Positions 1 to 6,559 of a DNA stretch of 15,085 nucleotides are shown one piece after another (positions within the stretch are counted from its first letter, which is position 1; each line of letters begins with the position of its first letter). Where the stretch lies: assembly GCF_036568765.1 (NCBI RefSeq), contig NZ_DATCRY010000055.1, positions 1 through 15,085 on the forward strand, read 5' to 3'. Under the pieces are notes generated by a model. That model did not search any database. It was not told the origin of the DNA and saw only the letters and a program-made list of their open reading frames with translations. Position numbers and translations under genes: made by a program. The DNA comes from GSA-30 sp036568765. GTDB taxonomy: Bacteria; Pseudomonadota; Gammaproteobacteria; Xanthomonadales; Rhodanobacteraceae.

Positions 1-329
1 CCTTTATGGCCGGCCAAAGTGCCTTCGACCTGTTCGATCGCAACATAGCCTCCGGTGGTTTCGTTCGAGCGACTACCGAGCATCTGCCCGCGGCTCTGTG
101 CATCGAGATCGCCGTGATAGCGCTTATCCAGTGCGAAACGACCGATGCTGGCAACGCTCACGTCCGGAGCATCCGTCTGTGGCAGTACCTTGACGTCGAA
201 ACTGCCCTTGGCGTGCCGGGTCATGCGAGGATTCTCCTTGGGTGCACTGGCCGCCGGCTTGGAAGCGAAAGCCGCCAAGCCAAATGCCGCGATAAAACAC
301 GCTATGGTCATGCGCGTTCTAGTGAACAT
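1..329 (-). CDS. DUF3224 family protein, 3' part missing (left edge)
   Basis: The reading frame enters from the left edge and starts with ATG at 329; about 109 residues are visible. After an N-terminal stretch comes MTRHAKGSFDVKV, then GRFALDKRYHGDLDAQSRGQML and GGYVAIEQVEGTL. This is the pattern I know from DUF3224, small beta-barrel proteins of unknown function. Residues 1-29 look like a signal peptide: Arg at 4 and 6, a hydrophobic run around 8-22, then Ala-Ser-Ala. That would send the protein to the periplasm. However, an in-frame ATG at 224 (residue 36) is preceded by AAGGAG at 234-239 with a 9-base spacer, and it gives the usual short cytosolic form of the family. I favour the long form because the hydrophobic leader looks real, but both starts are possible. 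The gene lies 78 bp downstream of the YheT-like hydrolase on the same strand and may share its transcript. Its function is not known. Confidence 0.75.
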   Translation of the reverse strand, partial: MFTRTRMTIACFIAAFGLAAFASKPAASAPKENPRMTRHAKGSFDVKVLPQTDAPDVSVASIGRFALDKRYHGDLDAQSRGQMLGSRSNETTGGYVAIEQVEGTLAGHK

Positions 330-407
330 GTCTAAGTCCCCCCGGACTCTTCCCTGAGACGCTCATCCTCAGGCTTAAGTCATCCTTTCGTCAAGCGTGC
401 GTGAAGC

Positions 408-1415
408 TCAGCGATGCGCGGGTAGGGCGTTGAATCGTGCGGCGATGTAGTCGTCGGTGAAGCTGGTCATGTCCATCCCGCGGATGAAGCCGCAGTGGCC
501 GCCATACGGAGCAATGTCCAGCTCGACATTCGACGGCAGGCGCAGGCTGTGGAAACTGGTGACCGGAATGACCGGATCGTCCGCTGCCGTCAGGATGGTC
601 GCGGGGATCGGCATGCCCGCCAAGGCATCGTCGGCGACCGAATAACCATCGAGGTACGCTTCCAGCGAACCGAAATCGGTATGCCGTAGCACCAGAGCCT
701 CGGTCAATCCGCGCAGGCTTTGTTTGAGTTCGGCCAGCTCGAAGAAGCTCAATTGTGGAAAAGCGGCCTGCTTGGTCTTCAGCGACCGTCTCCACTTGTG
801 CATGAAATAAGCCTGGTAGAACCAGGGTGCCGACTCCTCCAGCGAAAACAGGCCTTCGCTCGGATCGATGATCGGGCACACCGCCAGTGCATGGGCCAGC
901 GGGATGCCTGCCTGGGGAGCGCGCAAGGCGGCGCGCAGGGCGAAATTGCCGCCGAGCGAGAAGCCTGCCAGCACCATCGGCCGCGCCGGGTAACGGCGGG
1001 CGATGTCGGCCAGGGCATTGACCACTTCGTCGATCCGGCACGAGTGGAACAGCGCTTCGTTCAAATGATGGCTGTCGCCGTGATCGCGGAAGTTCAGACG
1101 AAACACATCCCAGCCGTCCTGCAACAGGCGACTACCGGTTTGCAGCACATAGGTGGAATCGACACTGCCTTCCCAACCGTGGAACAGCACGGCCAGGCCG
1201 CGCGCGACAGGCTGGACCTGTTGCGGTGTGTAGGCACCAGTCAGGCGTACGCCCTCTCCGCCGTCCACGACGACGTGCTGGGCACCCTCGCGTACCAGCC
1301 GCGCCCGCCGCGGAAGCAACCGGCGGCGTATACCGCTGGAGGAGAGCATGGTCTGGATATGACCGCTGGTCAGCGGCCAGGGCGGGAGGAAATCCTTCCC
1401 CTTGGGCACGGTCAT
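408..1415 (-). CDS. YheT-type alpha/beta hydrolase (COG0429-like)
   Basis: This is a 335-residue alpha/beta-fold hydrolase of the YheT type, a family usually annotated as putative esterases whose physiological substrate is unsettled. The N terminus (PPWPLTSGHIQTM, residues 11-23) is the family signature. The oxyanion region is LFHGWEGS (77-84), and the nucleophile elbow is GFSLGGN (151-157) with Ser153. The acid is Asp279 or Asp280 in AADDPVIP, and the catalytic His is His307 in YGGHCGF. The length is normal for the family and the triad is complete. No signal peptide is seen, so it is probably cytoplasmic. Its ATG overlaps the acyltransferase stop as ATGA (1412-1415), which points to translational coupling and perhaps a shared role in acyl-lipid turnover. 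That shared role is inference only. Confidence 0.9.
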   Translation of the reverse strand: MTVPKGKDFLPPWPLTSGHIQTMLSSSGIRRRLLPRRARLVREGAQHVVVDGGEGVRLTGAYTPQQVQPVARGLAVLFHGWEGSVDSTYVLQTGSRLLQDGWDVFRLNFRDHGDSHHLNEALFHSCRIDEVVNALADIARRYPARPMVLAGFSLGGNFALRAALRAPQAGIPLAHALAVCPIIDPSEGLFSLEESAPWFYQAYFMHKWRRSLKTKQAAFPQLSFFELAELKQSLRGLTEALVLRHTDFGSLEAYLDGYSVADDALAGMPIPATILTAADDPVIPVTSFHSLRLPSNVELDIAPYGGHCGFIRGMDMTSFTDDYIAARFNALPAHR

Positions 1416-2212
1416 TGCGGCTTGTCTTCGAGTGCCGCGGCAATGCGATCGCGCGCATGATCGGCCATGCGCCGCCGGCCATCGGGTGTGGACGGTACCG
1501 GTTCGAGGAAATGCACCTCGGCGTCCAGCGGGGCCTCGCCAAGCAGGCGCAGGAAGTTCTGCATGAAGTTTTCCCGCTCGCGGAAGCCGGCGTCGACCAC
1601 CCTTCGGCCATGCCGCGCAAAGCGCAGCGCCACCGGTTGCACCGGCACGCCGGCATCCAGTGCTGCCTGGAAGATGCGCGCATGAAACACGCGCAGTATG
1701 CCGTTATGCCCGGTTCCGCCCTCGGGGAAGACCGCGACCGAGCGCCCGGCTTGCAGCCGCTCGACCATGACCTGCATGACGGCCGCCAGCGAATGGTTGC
1801 TGCCGCGGCGATGGAAAATCGTGCCGCCGGCAGCGGCCAGCCAGCCGACCAGCGGCCAGCGTGCGATTTCCGCTTTGGCCACGAAGCAGGCGGCGCGCTG
1901 GCTGTGCAGCAGTTCGATATCGATCCACGAGGTGTGGTTGGCCACGAACATCACCGGATCGGCCAAGGGCTGGCCGACGCGTACGGAGCGCAAGCCGAAG
2001 ATGCGCAGCAGTATGGTGGACCACCAGCGGATCATGCGGTGAGTGAATGGCTCACGGCCGTTTTTCATCACGTCGTGGCGGTTCCAGGTGAGAATGCCGC
2101 CGCATAGCAGGATGCCCAGCACGATATGCAGCAGCAGCAGCGGCACACGCCACAGGTAGCGCAGGGGACGGATCGGATCGCCGGCTCGGGCTGAAACAGT
2201 GTCGGTGCTCAT
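1412..2212 (-). CDS. 1-acyl-sn-glycerol-3-phosphate acyltransferase family protein (PlsC-like)
   Basis: This is a 266-residue member of the PlsC/lysophospholipid acyltransferase family, which moves an acyl group from acyl-ACP or acyl-CoA to a lysophospholipid at the inner membrane. The NHTSWID block carries the HX4D catalytic pair His93 and Asp98. The glycerophosphate-binding block is FPEGGTG (162-168), and VPVQPVA follows at 189-195. A hydrophobic helix at about 22-43 anchors it to the membrane. The frame stays open upstream to a TTG at 2278, but I chose the ATG at 2212 because the helix then sits at the normal distance from the N terminus. No good ribosome site is visible at either start. 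The exact substrate (lysophosphatidate, lysoPE or an aminolipid such as ornithine lipid) cannot be read from the sequence. It overlaps the hydrolase gene downstream by 4 bases. Confidence 0.88.
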   Translation of the reverse strand: MSTDTVSARAGDPIRPLRYLWRVPLLLLHIVLGILLCGGILTWNRHDVMKNGREPFTHRMIRWWSTILLRIFGLRSVRVGQPLADPVMFVANHTSWIDIELLHSQRAACFVAKAEIARWPLVGWLAAAGGTIFHRRGSNHSLAAVMQVMVERLQAGRSVAVFPEGGTGHNGILRVFHARIFQAALDAGVPVQPVALRFARHGRRVVDAGFRERENFMQNFLRLLGEAPLDAEVHFLEPVPSTPDGRRRMADHARDRIAAALEDKPQ

Positions 2213-2308
2213 CGGTTCGGTTAGTTTAACGTTAGTCGGAGCGATTTCGGCCCGTTGCCCTACATAAAATTGGGACAAGTTGCAGACTGGCGTCAGGACA
2301 AGGCGCCC

Positions 2309-2785
2309 TCAATGCTCCAGCTGGTTCAGCGGCAAGCTTGGCGATCGCTTCACCGTACGCAGCACGAAGCTGGAATTGACGTCGGCGACGCCGGTGGCAT
2401 TGAGCAGCCGATCGAGCAGGAACCGTGAGAAATGCTGCAAGTCACTGACATAGATATGCAGCAGGTAATCCATGTCACCGGTAAGCGCATAGCAGGCGAC
2501 GACCTCGTCCCATGCGTTCACTTGCGCGGCAAAACGCGCCACCGCTTCGGCTTCGTGCTTGGCCAATTGCACGCGCACAAAGGCCTGCAGTCCCAGCCCG
2601 ACCGCTTCCGGGTCGACCTGGGCGGTATAGCCGGTCAGAACCCCTTCGTTTTCCAGGCGCTGCAGTCGGCGCAGGCAAGCCGACGGTGACAGGGCGACCC
2701 GGTCGGCCAGTTCGGCATTGGTAATGCGGCCTTCGCCCTGAAGTACGGCGAGAATGCGCAGGTCGGTGCGGTCGAGCTGAATCAT
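2309..2785 (-). CDS. Lrp/AsnC family transcriptional regulator
   Basis: This 158-residue protein has the standard Lrp/AsnC layout and length. The N-terminal winged helix-turn-helix is at residues 4-52 (LDRTDLRILAVLQ, then ITNAELADRVALSPSACLRR, then LENEGVLTGY). The C-terminal ligand-binding RAM domain spans about 66-142, with CYALTGDMDYLLHIYV at its core. Such proteins form octamers or dimers that bind amino acids. The gene is divergent from phhA across 136 bp, and its own start codon lies at the edge of a 10-bp inverted repeat. I infer that it controls itself and phhA, with phenylalanine or tyrosine as likely effectors. This would be the counterpart of the PhhR control known in Pseudomonas, but by a different family. 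The ribosome site is weak. Confidence 0.95.
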   Translation of the reverse strand: MIQLDRTDLRILAVLQGEGRITNAELADRVALSPSACLRRLQRLENEGVLTGYTAQVDPEAVGLGLQAFVRVQLAKHEAEAVARFAAQVNAWDEVVACYALTGDMDYLLHIYVSDLQHFSRFLLDRLLNATGVADVNSSFVLRTVKRSPSLPLNQLEH

Positions 2786-2831
2786 GCAATATTATTTTGC
2801 AATTTCCGTAAAATTAGAATGAATATTGCAT
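2784..2831. promoter_or_regulatory. Inverted repeat in the lrp-phhA divergent region, candidate Lrp operator
   Basis: ATGCAATATT at 2784-2793 and AATATTGCAT at 2822-2831 are perfect 10-bp inverted repeats whose centres are 38 bp apart. A third related block, TTTTGCAATT, lies between them at 2796-2805. The stretch is strikingly AT-rich in a GC-rich window. The left arm overlaps the Lrp start codon and the right arm overlaps a TATAAT box. Lrp-type regulators typically bind several spaced AT-rich sites, so an operator is the natural reading. Binding is not shown by sequence alone. Confidence 0.55.
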
Positions 2832-2860
2832 TATAGTCGCCATCGGAAGCAACAAAACAA
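2830..2860 (-). promoter_or_regulatory. Candidate sigma-70 promoter of the Lrp gene
   Basis: On the minus strand a perfect TATAAT lies at 2835-2830. Upstream, TTGTTTTG (2860-2853) offers a weak -35 at 17-19 bp spacing. Transcription would begin near 2823, giving a leader of about 38 bases and putting the +1 region inside the right arm of the inverted repeat. The -35 match is poor, so this is tentative. Confidence 0.4.
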
Positions 2861-2921
2861 TCATTGTGCGGGTAGTCAGGCGTATTCTGTTGTTATCCAA
2901 GCACACTTGTTGAGGCCCGTC

Positions 2922-3812
2922 ATGGACTCCCATCCCCGCCGCGTCGAACACCAGCAAACCGATCGGGGCTACGTGCCGGTCTATGCCACGGGAGTGGTCG
3001 AGCAGCCTTGGTCCGGCTATAGCGCCACGGACCACGAAGTCTGGGATACCTTGTTCCGGCGTCAGCGCGAAATGCTGCCCGGGCGCGCCTGCGCCGAGTT
3101 CCTCGCGGGCGTGGAACGTTTCGGCCTGGGCGATGGCGGCATTCCGAAATTCGCCGATCTGAACAAGGTGCTGGGCAAGACCACAGGCTGGGAACTGGTG
3201 GCCGTCGAGGGCCTGCTGCCCGACGAAGTCTTTTTCGACCATCTGGCCAACCGGCGCTTTCCGGTGAGCTGGTGGATCCGCAAGCCCGACCAATTGGATT
3301 ACCTGAGCGAGCCGGACCTGTTTCATGACCTGTTCGGTCACGTGCCGTTGCTGCTCAATCCGATTTTTGCCGATTACATGCAGGCCTATGGCAAGGGTGG
3401 CATGAAGGCGTTCGCGATCGGTCCCGAGGCGCTGATGAATCTGACGCGCCTGTACTGGTACACGGTCGAGTTCGGTCTGATCCATACCGCCGAGGGCATG
3501 CGCATCTATGGCGCGGGCATCGTCAGCTCCAAGGGCGAATCGATCTATTCGCTCGACTCGGCAGCGCCCAATCGCCTGGGCTTCGGGCTGGAGCGCGTGA
3601 TGAGCACGCGCTATCGCATCGATACCTTCCAGCAGACCTACTTCGTCATCGACAGTTTCGAGCAGCTGTTCGACGCCACGCAGCCGGATTTCACGCCGAT
3701 CTATCGCGAGCTGCGCGAGCGGCCGGCGCATGCGGCCGGTGACGTGCTGTCCAGCGACCGCGTGTTTACGCGCGGCACGCGCGAAGGCTGGTCGAGCAGC
3801 GCGGATACCTGA
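2922..3812 (+). CDS. phhA: Phenylalanine 4-monooxygenase (phenylalanine hydroxylase)
   Basis: This 296-residue bacterial monomeric aromatic amino acid hydroxylase converts phenylalanine to tyrosine with O2 and a tetrahydropterin in the cytoplasm. It is the entry step of phenylalanine catabolism. The iron ligands are visible as His135 and His140 in FHDLFGHVPLL and Glu183 in YWYTVEFGLI. SWWIRKPDQLDYLSEPDLF (116-134) precedes them. The length matches bacterial enzymes, and there is no regulatory ACT domain as in animals. The frame is open from 2826, but the ATG at 2922 has GAGG at 2912-2915 and gives the family length. No pterin-4a-carbinolamine dehydratase gene (phhB) lies next to it, so cofactor recycling must be encoded elsewhere. 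It is convergent with the RES toxin gene, with only 15 bp between the two stops. Confidence 0.97.
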   Translation: MDSHPRRVEHQQTDRGYVPVYATGVVEQPWSGYSATDHEVWDTLFRRQREMLPGRACAEFLAGVERFGLGDGGIPKFADLNKVLGKTTGWELVAVEGLLPDEVFFDHLANRRFPVSWWIRKPDQLDYLSEPDLFHDLFGHVPLLLNPIFADYMQAYGKGGMKAFAIGPEALMNLTRLYWYTVEFGLIHTAEGMRIYGAGIVSSKGESIYSLDSAAPNRLGFGLERVMSTRYRIDTFQQTYFVIDSFEQLFDATQPDFTPIYRELRERPAHAAGDVLSSDRVFTRGTREGWSSSADT

Positions 3813-3827
3813 GGCGTCGTCGGACGC

Positions 3828-4520
3828 TCAGTTCTTCTCGCGCCGCTTCCATTCGCTGACCGACAGCACCTGGCCGACACGCTTGCCATCCCAGCGATAA
3901 ATGAAGTGCTGGCTTTGCACGCAGGGCGCGACACGGTCGGGATAGAACACTGCCACGCATTCGCCGCCGGGGTCGCGCACGCTGTCGAAAACCAGGCCGT
4001 CGGACCCTTCCGCACGCAGCCGTCGCGCCAGGACAACGCTGGCCGCATAGCTGTTCGGATCGTGCTCGGCGGCCCAGCCGCCGCGTAAATCATGCAAGTG
4101 CGCATCGATGCTGGTGCGGTAGCAGCGCACCTCCAGGTCGCAGGGCGGTTCGGCGGTGGCGGCCAGGAAGCGCTCGCGGTGATAGACGGTTTCTTCCACC
4201 GCGGTATTGACGCTGTGGCCGGCGTAAAACACGCCCCAGCTGCCGTCCGAGAAACGGCTGCCCTCGGGGTTGAGATGCGTGAAGGCTGCCATGACCGGCG
4301 TACTGCCCGGACCGCTGATGCGCCGCCCCGGTGGCACCAGGCTGAGCTCGCCGGCTTCCTGGCGCAGTCGCGGATTGGTCATCGCCTCGATGGCGAACAC
4401 CGCATCCAGGTCACGCGGATCGGCGATCCGATCGAACACGCCGACCGGTGGAAACCGGCTGGGAACGATGCGGTACGCGTGCGTCCAGCGAATGCGTTTC
4501 AGGGGCGGTAACACGGACAT
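3828..4520 (-). CDS. RES-domain toxin (putative NAD+-degrading) of an Xre-RES pair
   Basis: This 230-residue RES-fold protein belongs to a family shown in other bacteria (for example MbcT and related toxins) to deplete NAD+ by phosphorolysis or hydrolysis, halting growth. The conserved features are Arg17 in AYRIVPSRF, the GVFYAG block at 96-101, Glu109 and Glu110 in AVEETVYH, and DSVRDPGG (179-186) with Ser180 and Arg182, followed by AVFYPDRV. These correspond to the Arg, Tyr, Glu and Ser positions of the RES active site, so it looks intact. The frame is open from a TTG at 4565, but the ATG at 4520 has AGGGAA about 7 bases upstream and is preferred. The antitoxin gene ends 110 bp upstream on the same strand. 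Genes of this pair are often closer, so the gap is a little unusual. Confidence 0.9.
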   Translation of the reverse strand: MSVLPPLKRIRWTHAYRIVPSRFPPVGVFDRIADPRDLDAVFAIEAMTNPRLRQEAGELSLVPPGRRISGPGSTPVMAAFTHLNPEGSRFSDGSWGVFYAGHSVNTAVEETVYHRERFLAATAEPPCDLEVRCYRTSIDAHLHDLRGGWAAEHDPNSYAASVVLARRLRAEGSDGLVFDSVRDPGGECVAVFYPDRVAPCVQSQHFIYRWDGKRVGQVLSVSEWKRREKN

Positions 4521-4630
4521 GCAGCGATTCCCTGCTTGCGAAATCGGAAAAATACAGGGTAGCAATCAGGGATATCGCCGACTGCGACGAGCGTCGTTTT
4601 CGGATTGGCGCAGCCTTTTGCGCGACAGCT

Positions 4631-5044
4631 TCAGTTCCAGCCGCGTTGCGCATCCAGATACTGGCGGACGACGTAAAGATCGGCGACGTTGCCGGACAAC
4701 ATGCGCTCCATCGCGCTTTGCCCGCCGAACAATGGCGCCTGGTTCGGGCGATGCACCCAGGCATCGGCCTGTTCCGGGTCATTGAACAGGATATGCAGGC
4801 TCTTGTAGATGCCCAAGAGATAGCTGATGCGCTCGATCGTGTCGCGGCCAGGGCTGCCGTCCTGCTCGCGCTTCCATTTGTAGAAGGTCGATTCGGGCGG
4901 ATTACCCAGCAACTTGCGCTGATCGACGACGCGCAGATCCCAGCTTTCGGCCAAGCGGAAGAACGCCCGCAAGGCGGGGCCGCCCAGCGCTTCGATCGGT
5001 TCCTCGGCCAGGCTGGTGTAGTGCGTGGTGGCGGCGGAATGCAT
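4631..5044 (-). CDS. Xre/MbcA/ParS-type antitoxin of the RES toxin
   Basis: This 137-residue protein has an N-terminal Xre-like helix-turn-helix, about residues 33-85 (DLRVVDQRKLLGNPPESTF, then RISYLLGIYKSLHILF). A C-terminal toxin-binding segment of the DUF2384 type follows at about 91-133 (EQADAWVHRPNQAPLFGGQSAM, then LSGNVADLYVVRQYLDA). Members bind the RES toxin, cover its active site, and as a complex repress their own promoter. The gene lies first in the operon, as usual for this toxin-antitoxin type. The start at 5044 has AGGA 12-13 bases upstream, a long spacing, so initiation may be modest. Overlapping inverted repeats at 5053-5089 sit just before it. Confidence 0.88.
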   Translation of the reverse strand: MHSAATTHYTSLAEEPIEALGGPALRAFFRLAESWDLRVVDQRKLLGNPPESTFYKWKREQDGSPGRDTIERISYLLGIYKSLHILFNDPEQADAWVHRPNQAPLFGGQSAMERMLSGNVADLYVVRQYLDAQRGWN

Positions 5045-5052
5045 GATCGCGT

Positions 5053-5089
5053 AACTTCCTGTGTGAAGTTGTTTGCAACTTTACCACAC
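5053..5089. promoter_or_regulatory. Overlapping inverted repeats upstream of the antitoxin gene, candidate Xre operator
   Basis: Three alternating half-sites are present. AACTTC (5053-5058) pairs with GAAGTT (5065-5070) across 6 bp. AAGTTG (5066-5071) pairs with CAACTT (5076-5081) across 4 bp. The second pair is flanked by GTGTG (5061-5065) and CACAC (5085-5089). The middle half-site is shared, so two dimers could bind side by side or in competition. The array lies 9-45 bp before the antitoxin ATG, as expected for an autoregulatory operator. No convincing -10/-35 pair was found in it. Confidence 0.55.
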
Positions 5090-5183
5090 CGATGGAGTTA
5101 ATGCACTGGACAGAGCGACCGCTTCTTAGCGCCCCAGAGAGCCACAAAAACTCAGAAGACGCTCCTGCAGGGTTGCCAGGCTC

Positions 5184-5936
5184 CTAAGTGGCCGCCGGTA
5201 TGGCAGCCTGGACCTGCGGCGTACGCGGGTCGTCGGCCCGCCCGACCACGGCAAAACCATAGCCGTTGCGGAACCAGTAGCTGGCCAGCAGCCCGTGATC
5301 CTGGCGCGACCCGCTCATATCGCCGGGAAAGCGCGTGCTGGGGCGCACATAAAGGCTGATGCGCTGCCCCTGGCTGTCTTCGTACATCACCAAAGCGGCG
5401 GGACCGTCGCTGGTCGAAAGCAGCCGGCCGCCGAGCAGCTTGAAACCATAGGAGCCAAGATCGGGCAGGGACATCGGCCGACCGATGCGGGCCGAAAGCC
5501 AGGTTTCCAGGGAACCGGCATGGCTGCCGTCCATTTCCACCGGGCGCAGACGGTCGGTGGCAAAGGTGCGGTAAGCCTCCAGGGCGTCCTGCATCGGTGG
5601 ATGGCTGGCCGCATAGCTCGCACCGCGTACCTGCCAGCCACCCAGGCCGCCGACACCTACGGCGATCAATAACGAGGCGCAAAGTGCCAATCCGCGCTGC
5701 CGGCGGCGCCGCACGGTGCGGCGTACGGCGACCGGATCCAGCGCCGGGTTGGCCGGCAGCGAGTAAATCGGCAACGCCGTACGCAGCGATTCGGCCTGCC
5801 GACGCCACCGCGCTATTTCGTCGGCTTGTTCGGGATGCGCGGCGAGCCAGGTCTCGATCTCGGCGTGGCGCGTATCGTCGAGCTGCCCATCGACATAGGC
5901 ATGCAGTTCTTCTTCGGTGGGGATCAGACGATTCAT
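5184..5936 (-). CDS. Membrane anti-sigma factor of the adjacent ECF sigma factor
   Basis: This 250-residue protein has a cytoplasmic N-terminal anti-sigma segment (EEELHAYVDGQLDDTRHAEIE, residues 8-28, then LAAHPEQADEIARWRRQ). It has one transmembrane helix at about 82-101, preceded by the basic run RRTVRRRRQR, and a periplasmic C-terminal domain of about 150 residues. The HxxxCxxC zinc-anti-sigma motif is absent and the N-terminal domain has no cysteine, so it is the zinc-free variety. The C-terminal domain (LPDLGSYGFKLLGGRLL, ALVMYEDSQGQRISLYVRP) is the form commonly found in anti-sigma factors of this kind and is the likely sensor. Its ATG overlaps the sigma factor stop as ATGA (5933-5936), which should keep the pair in balance. 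The signal it senses is not visible; the targets suggest peroxide or redox stress. Confidence 0.88.
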   Translation of the reverse strand: MNRLIPTEEELHAYVDGQLDDTRHAEIETWLAAHPEQADEIARWRRQAESLRTALPIYSLPANPALDPVAVRRTVRRRRQRGLALCASLLIAVGVGGLGGWQVRGASYAASHPPMQDALEAYRTFATDRLRPVEMDGSHAGSLETWLSARIGRPMSLPDLGSYGFKLLGGRLLSTSDGPAALVMYEDSQGQRISLYVRPSTRFPGDMSGSRQDHGLLASYWFRNGYGFAVVGRADDPRTPQVQAAIPAAT

Positions 5937-6439
5937 TTCACTCTCCGCAGCGCCGGGCCAGCGCCGCCTTCAGTCAATTGGCGATAAGCCTTGCGCGCGC
6001 GCGACAGGCGCGACATCACCGTGCCGACCGGGATATCCAATGCGCTGGCGGTCTGCTCGTAGCTCAGCCCTTCCACCGTCACCATCAGCAAGACGGCGCG
6101 CTGGTCGTCGCTCAAGTCATCGAAGCTGCCCAGGGCATGGCGCGCCGCATAGGTGTCCTCGGCGGACGGCTCGCTTGAGGCGTCGTCCCGCCCGAACAGG
6201 TCCAGCAGGCGATTCCAGCGCCGCGCGTGGCGCTTGTCATCGACAAACTGCCGATACAGGATCGCGAACAGCCAGGCCTTCAGTTCCCCGTCGCGGCGCG
6301 TTGCCCAGCGCGACAACGCTTTTTCGATGCAGGTCTGTACCAGGTCGTCGGCCGACGACGGGTCGCGGGTCAGCCATAGCGCGAAGCGGCGCAATGCCGG
6401 TAGTAGTTCGCGCAGATCGTTGTCGTGGTCAGGGGTCAT
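5933..6439 (-). CDS. ECF-type RNA polymerase sigma factor
   Basis: This is a 168-residue sigma-70 factor of the extracytoplasmic function class, with only regions 2 and 4. Region 2 covers about 8-75, with SSADDLVQTCIEKAL and LKAWLFAILYRQFVDDKR. Region 4 covers about 108-155, with VEGLSYEQTASALDIPVGTVMSRLSRARK as its helix-turn-helix. An ATG at 6460 is also in frame. I prefer the ATG at 6439 for two reasons: GGAAG lies about 10 bases before it, and the predicted start of transcription near 6464 would leave almost no leader for the longer form. The gene is divergent from the peroxidase and cytochrome b561 genes, and the same promoter motif points both ways. I recall an ECF group described with catalase and cytochrome b561 neighbours, which would fit, but I could not check this. 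Confidence 0.92.
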   Translation of the reverse strand: MTPDHDNDLRELLPALRRFALWLTRDPSSADDLVQTCIEKALSRWATRRDGELKAWLFAILYRQFVDDKRHARRWNRLLDLFGRDDASSEPSAEDTYAARHALGSFDDLSDDQRAVLLMVTVEGLSYEQTASALDIPVGTVMSRLSRARKAYRQLTEGGAGPALRRVK

Positions 6440-6470
6440 AAACGTGCGGCTTCCGAGCATACCTTTCTAT

Positions 6471-6495
6471 GACGTCCGGGCCGCGATTTTATTCC
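6471..6495 (-). promoter_or_regulatory. Candidate autoregulatory ECF promoter for the sigma/anti-sigma operon
   Basis: On the minus strand GGAATA (6495-6490) is followed after exactly 15 bp by CGTC (6474-6471). This is a GGAA-type -35 with a CGTC-type -10, typical of ECF promoters. The same two elements with the same 15-bp spacing occur on the plus strand toward the peroxidase gene. Transcription would begin near 6464. Confidence 0.68.
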
Positions 6496-6506
6496 GGTGG
6501 AATAAA
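6488..6506. repeat. Inverted repeat made by two back-to-back -35 elements
   Basis: TTTATTCC (6488-6495) and GGAATAAA (6499-6506) are perfect 8-bp inverted repeats around the spacer GGT. Each arm is the -35 element of one of the two divergent promoters. The palindrome is explained by promoter symmetry, though a repressor or activator site cannot be excluded. Confidence 0.7.
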
Positions 6507-6523
6507 TCCAAGACTGGAGCGTC
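6499..6523 (+). promoter_or_regulatory. Candidate ECF promoter for the peroxidase-cytochrome b561 operon
   Basis: GGAATA (6499-6504, extending to GGAATAAAT) is followed after 15 bp by CGTC (6520-6523). It is the mirror copy of the promoter facing the sigma gene. The start of transcription near 6530 gives a leader of about 30 bases that includes the ribosome site CAGGAG before the ATG at 6560. Confidence 0.68.
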
Positions 6524-6559
6524 CCACCTCGAGTCGGTACCCATCTCCAGGAGCGCAGC

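Noticed and set aside
353..373. CCTGAG and CTCAGG hairpin between the hydrolase and DUF3224 genes as a terminator
   Set aside because: The stem is only 6 bp with a 9-base loop and there is no T run in the minus direction.
2814..3731. Minus-strand frame of 305 codons opposite phhA
   Set aside because: Antisense shadow of a clearly recognised phenylalanine hydroxylase; no family pattern of its own.
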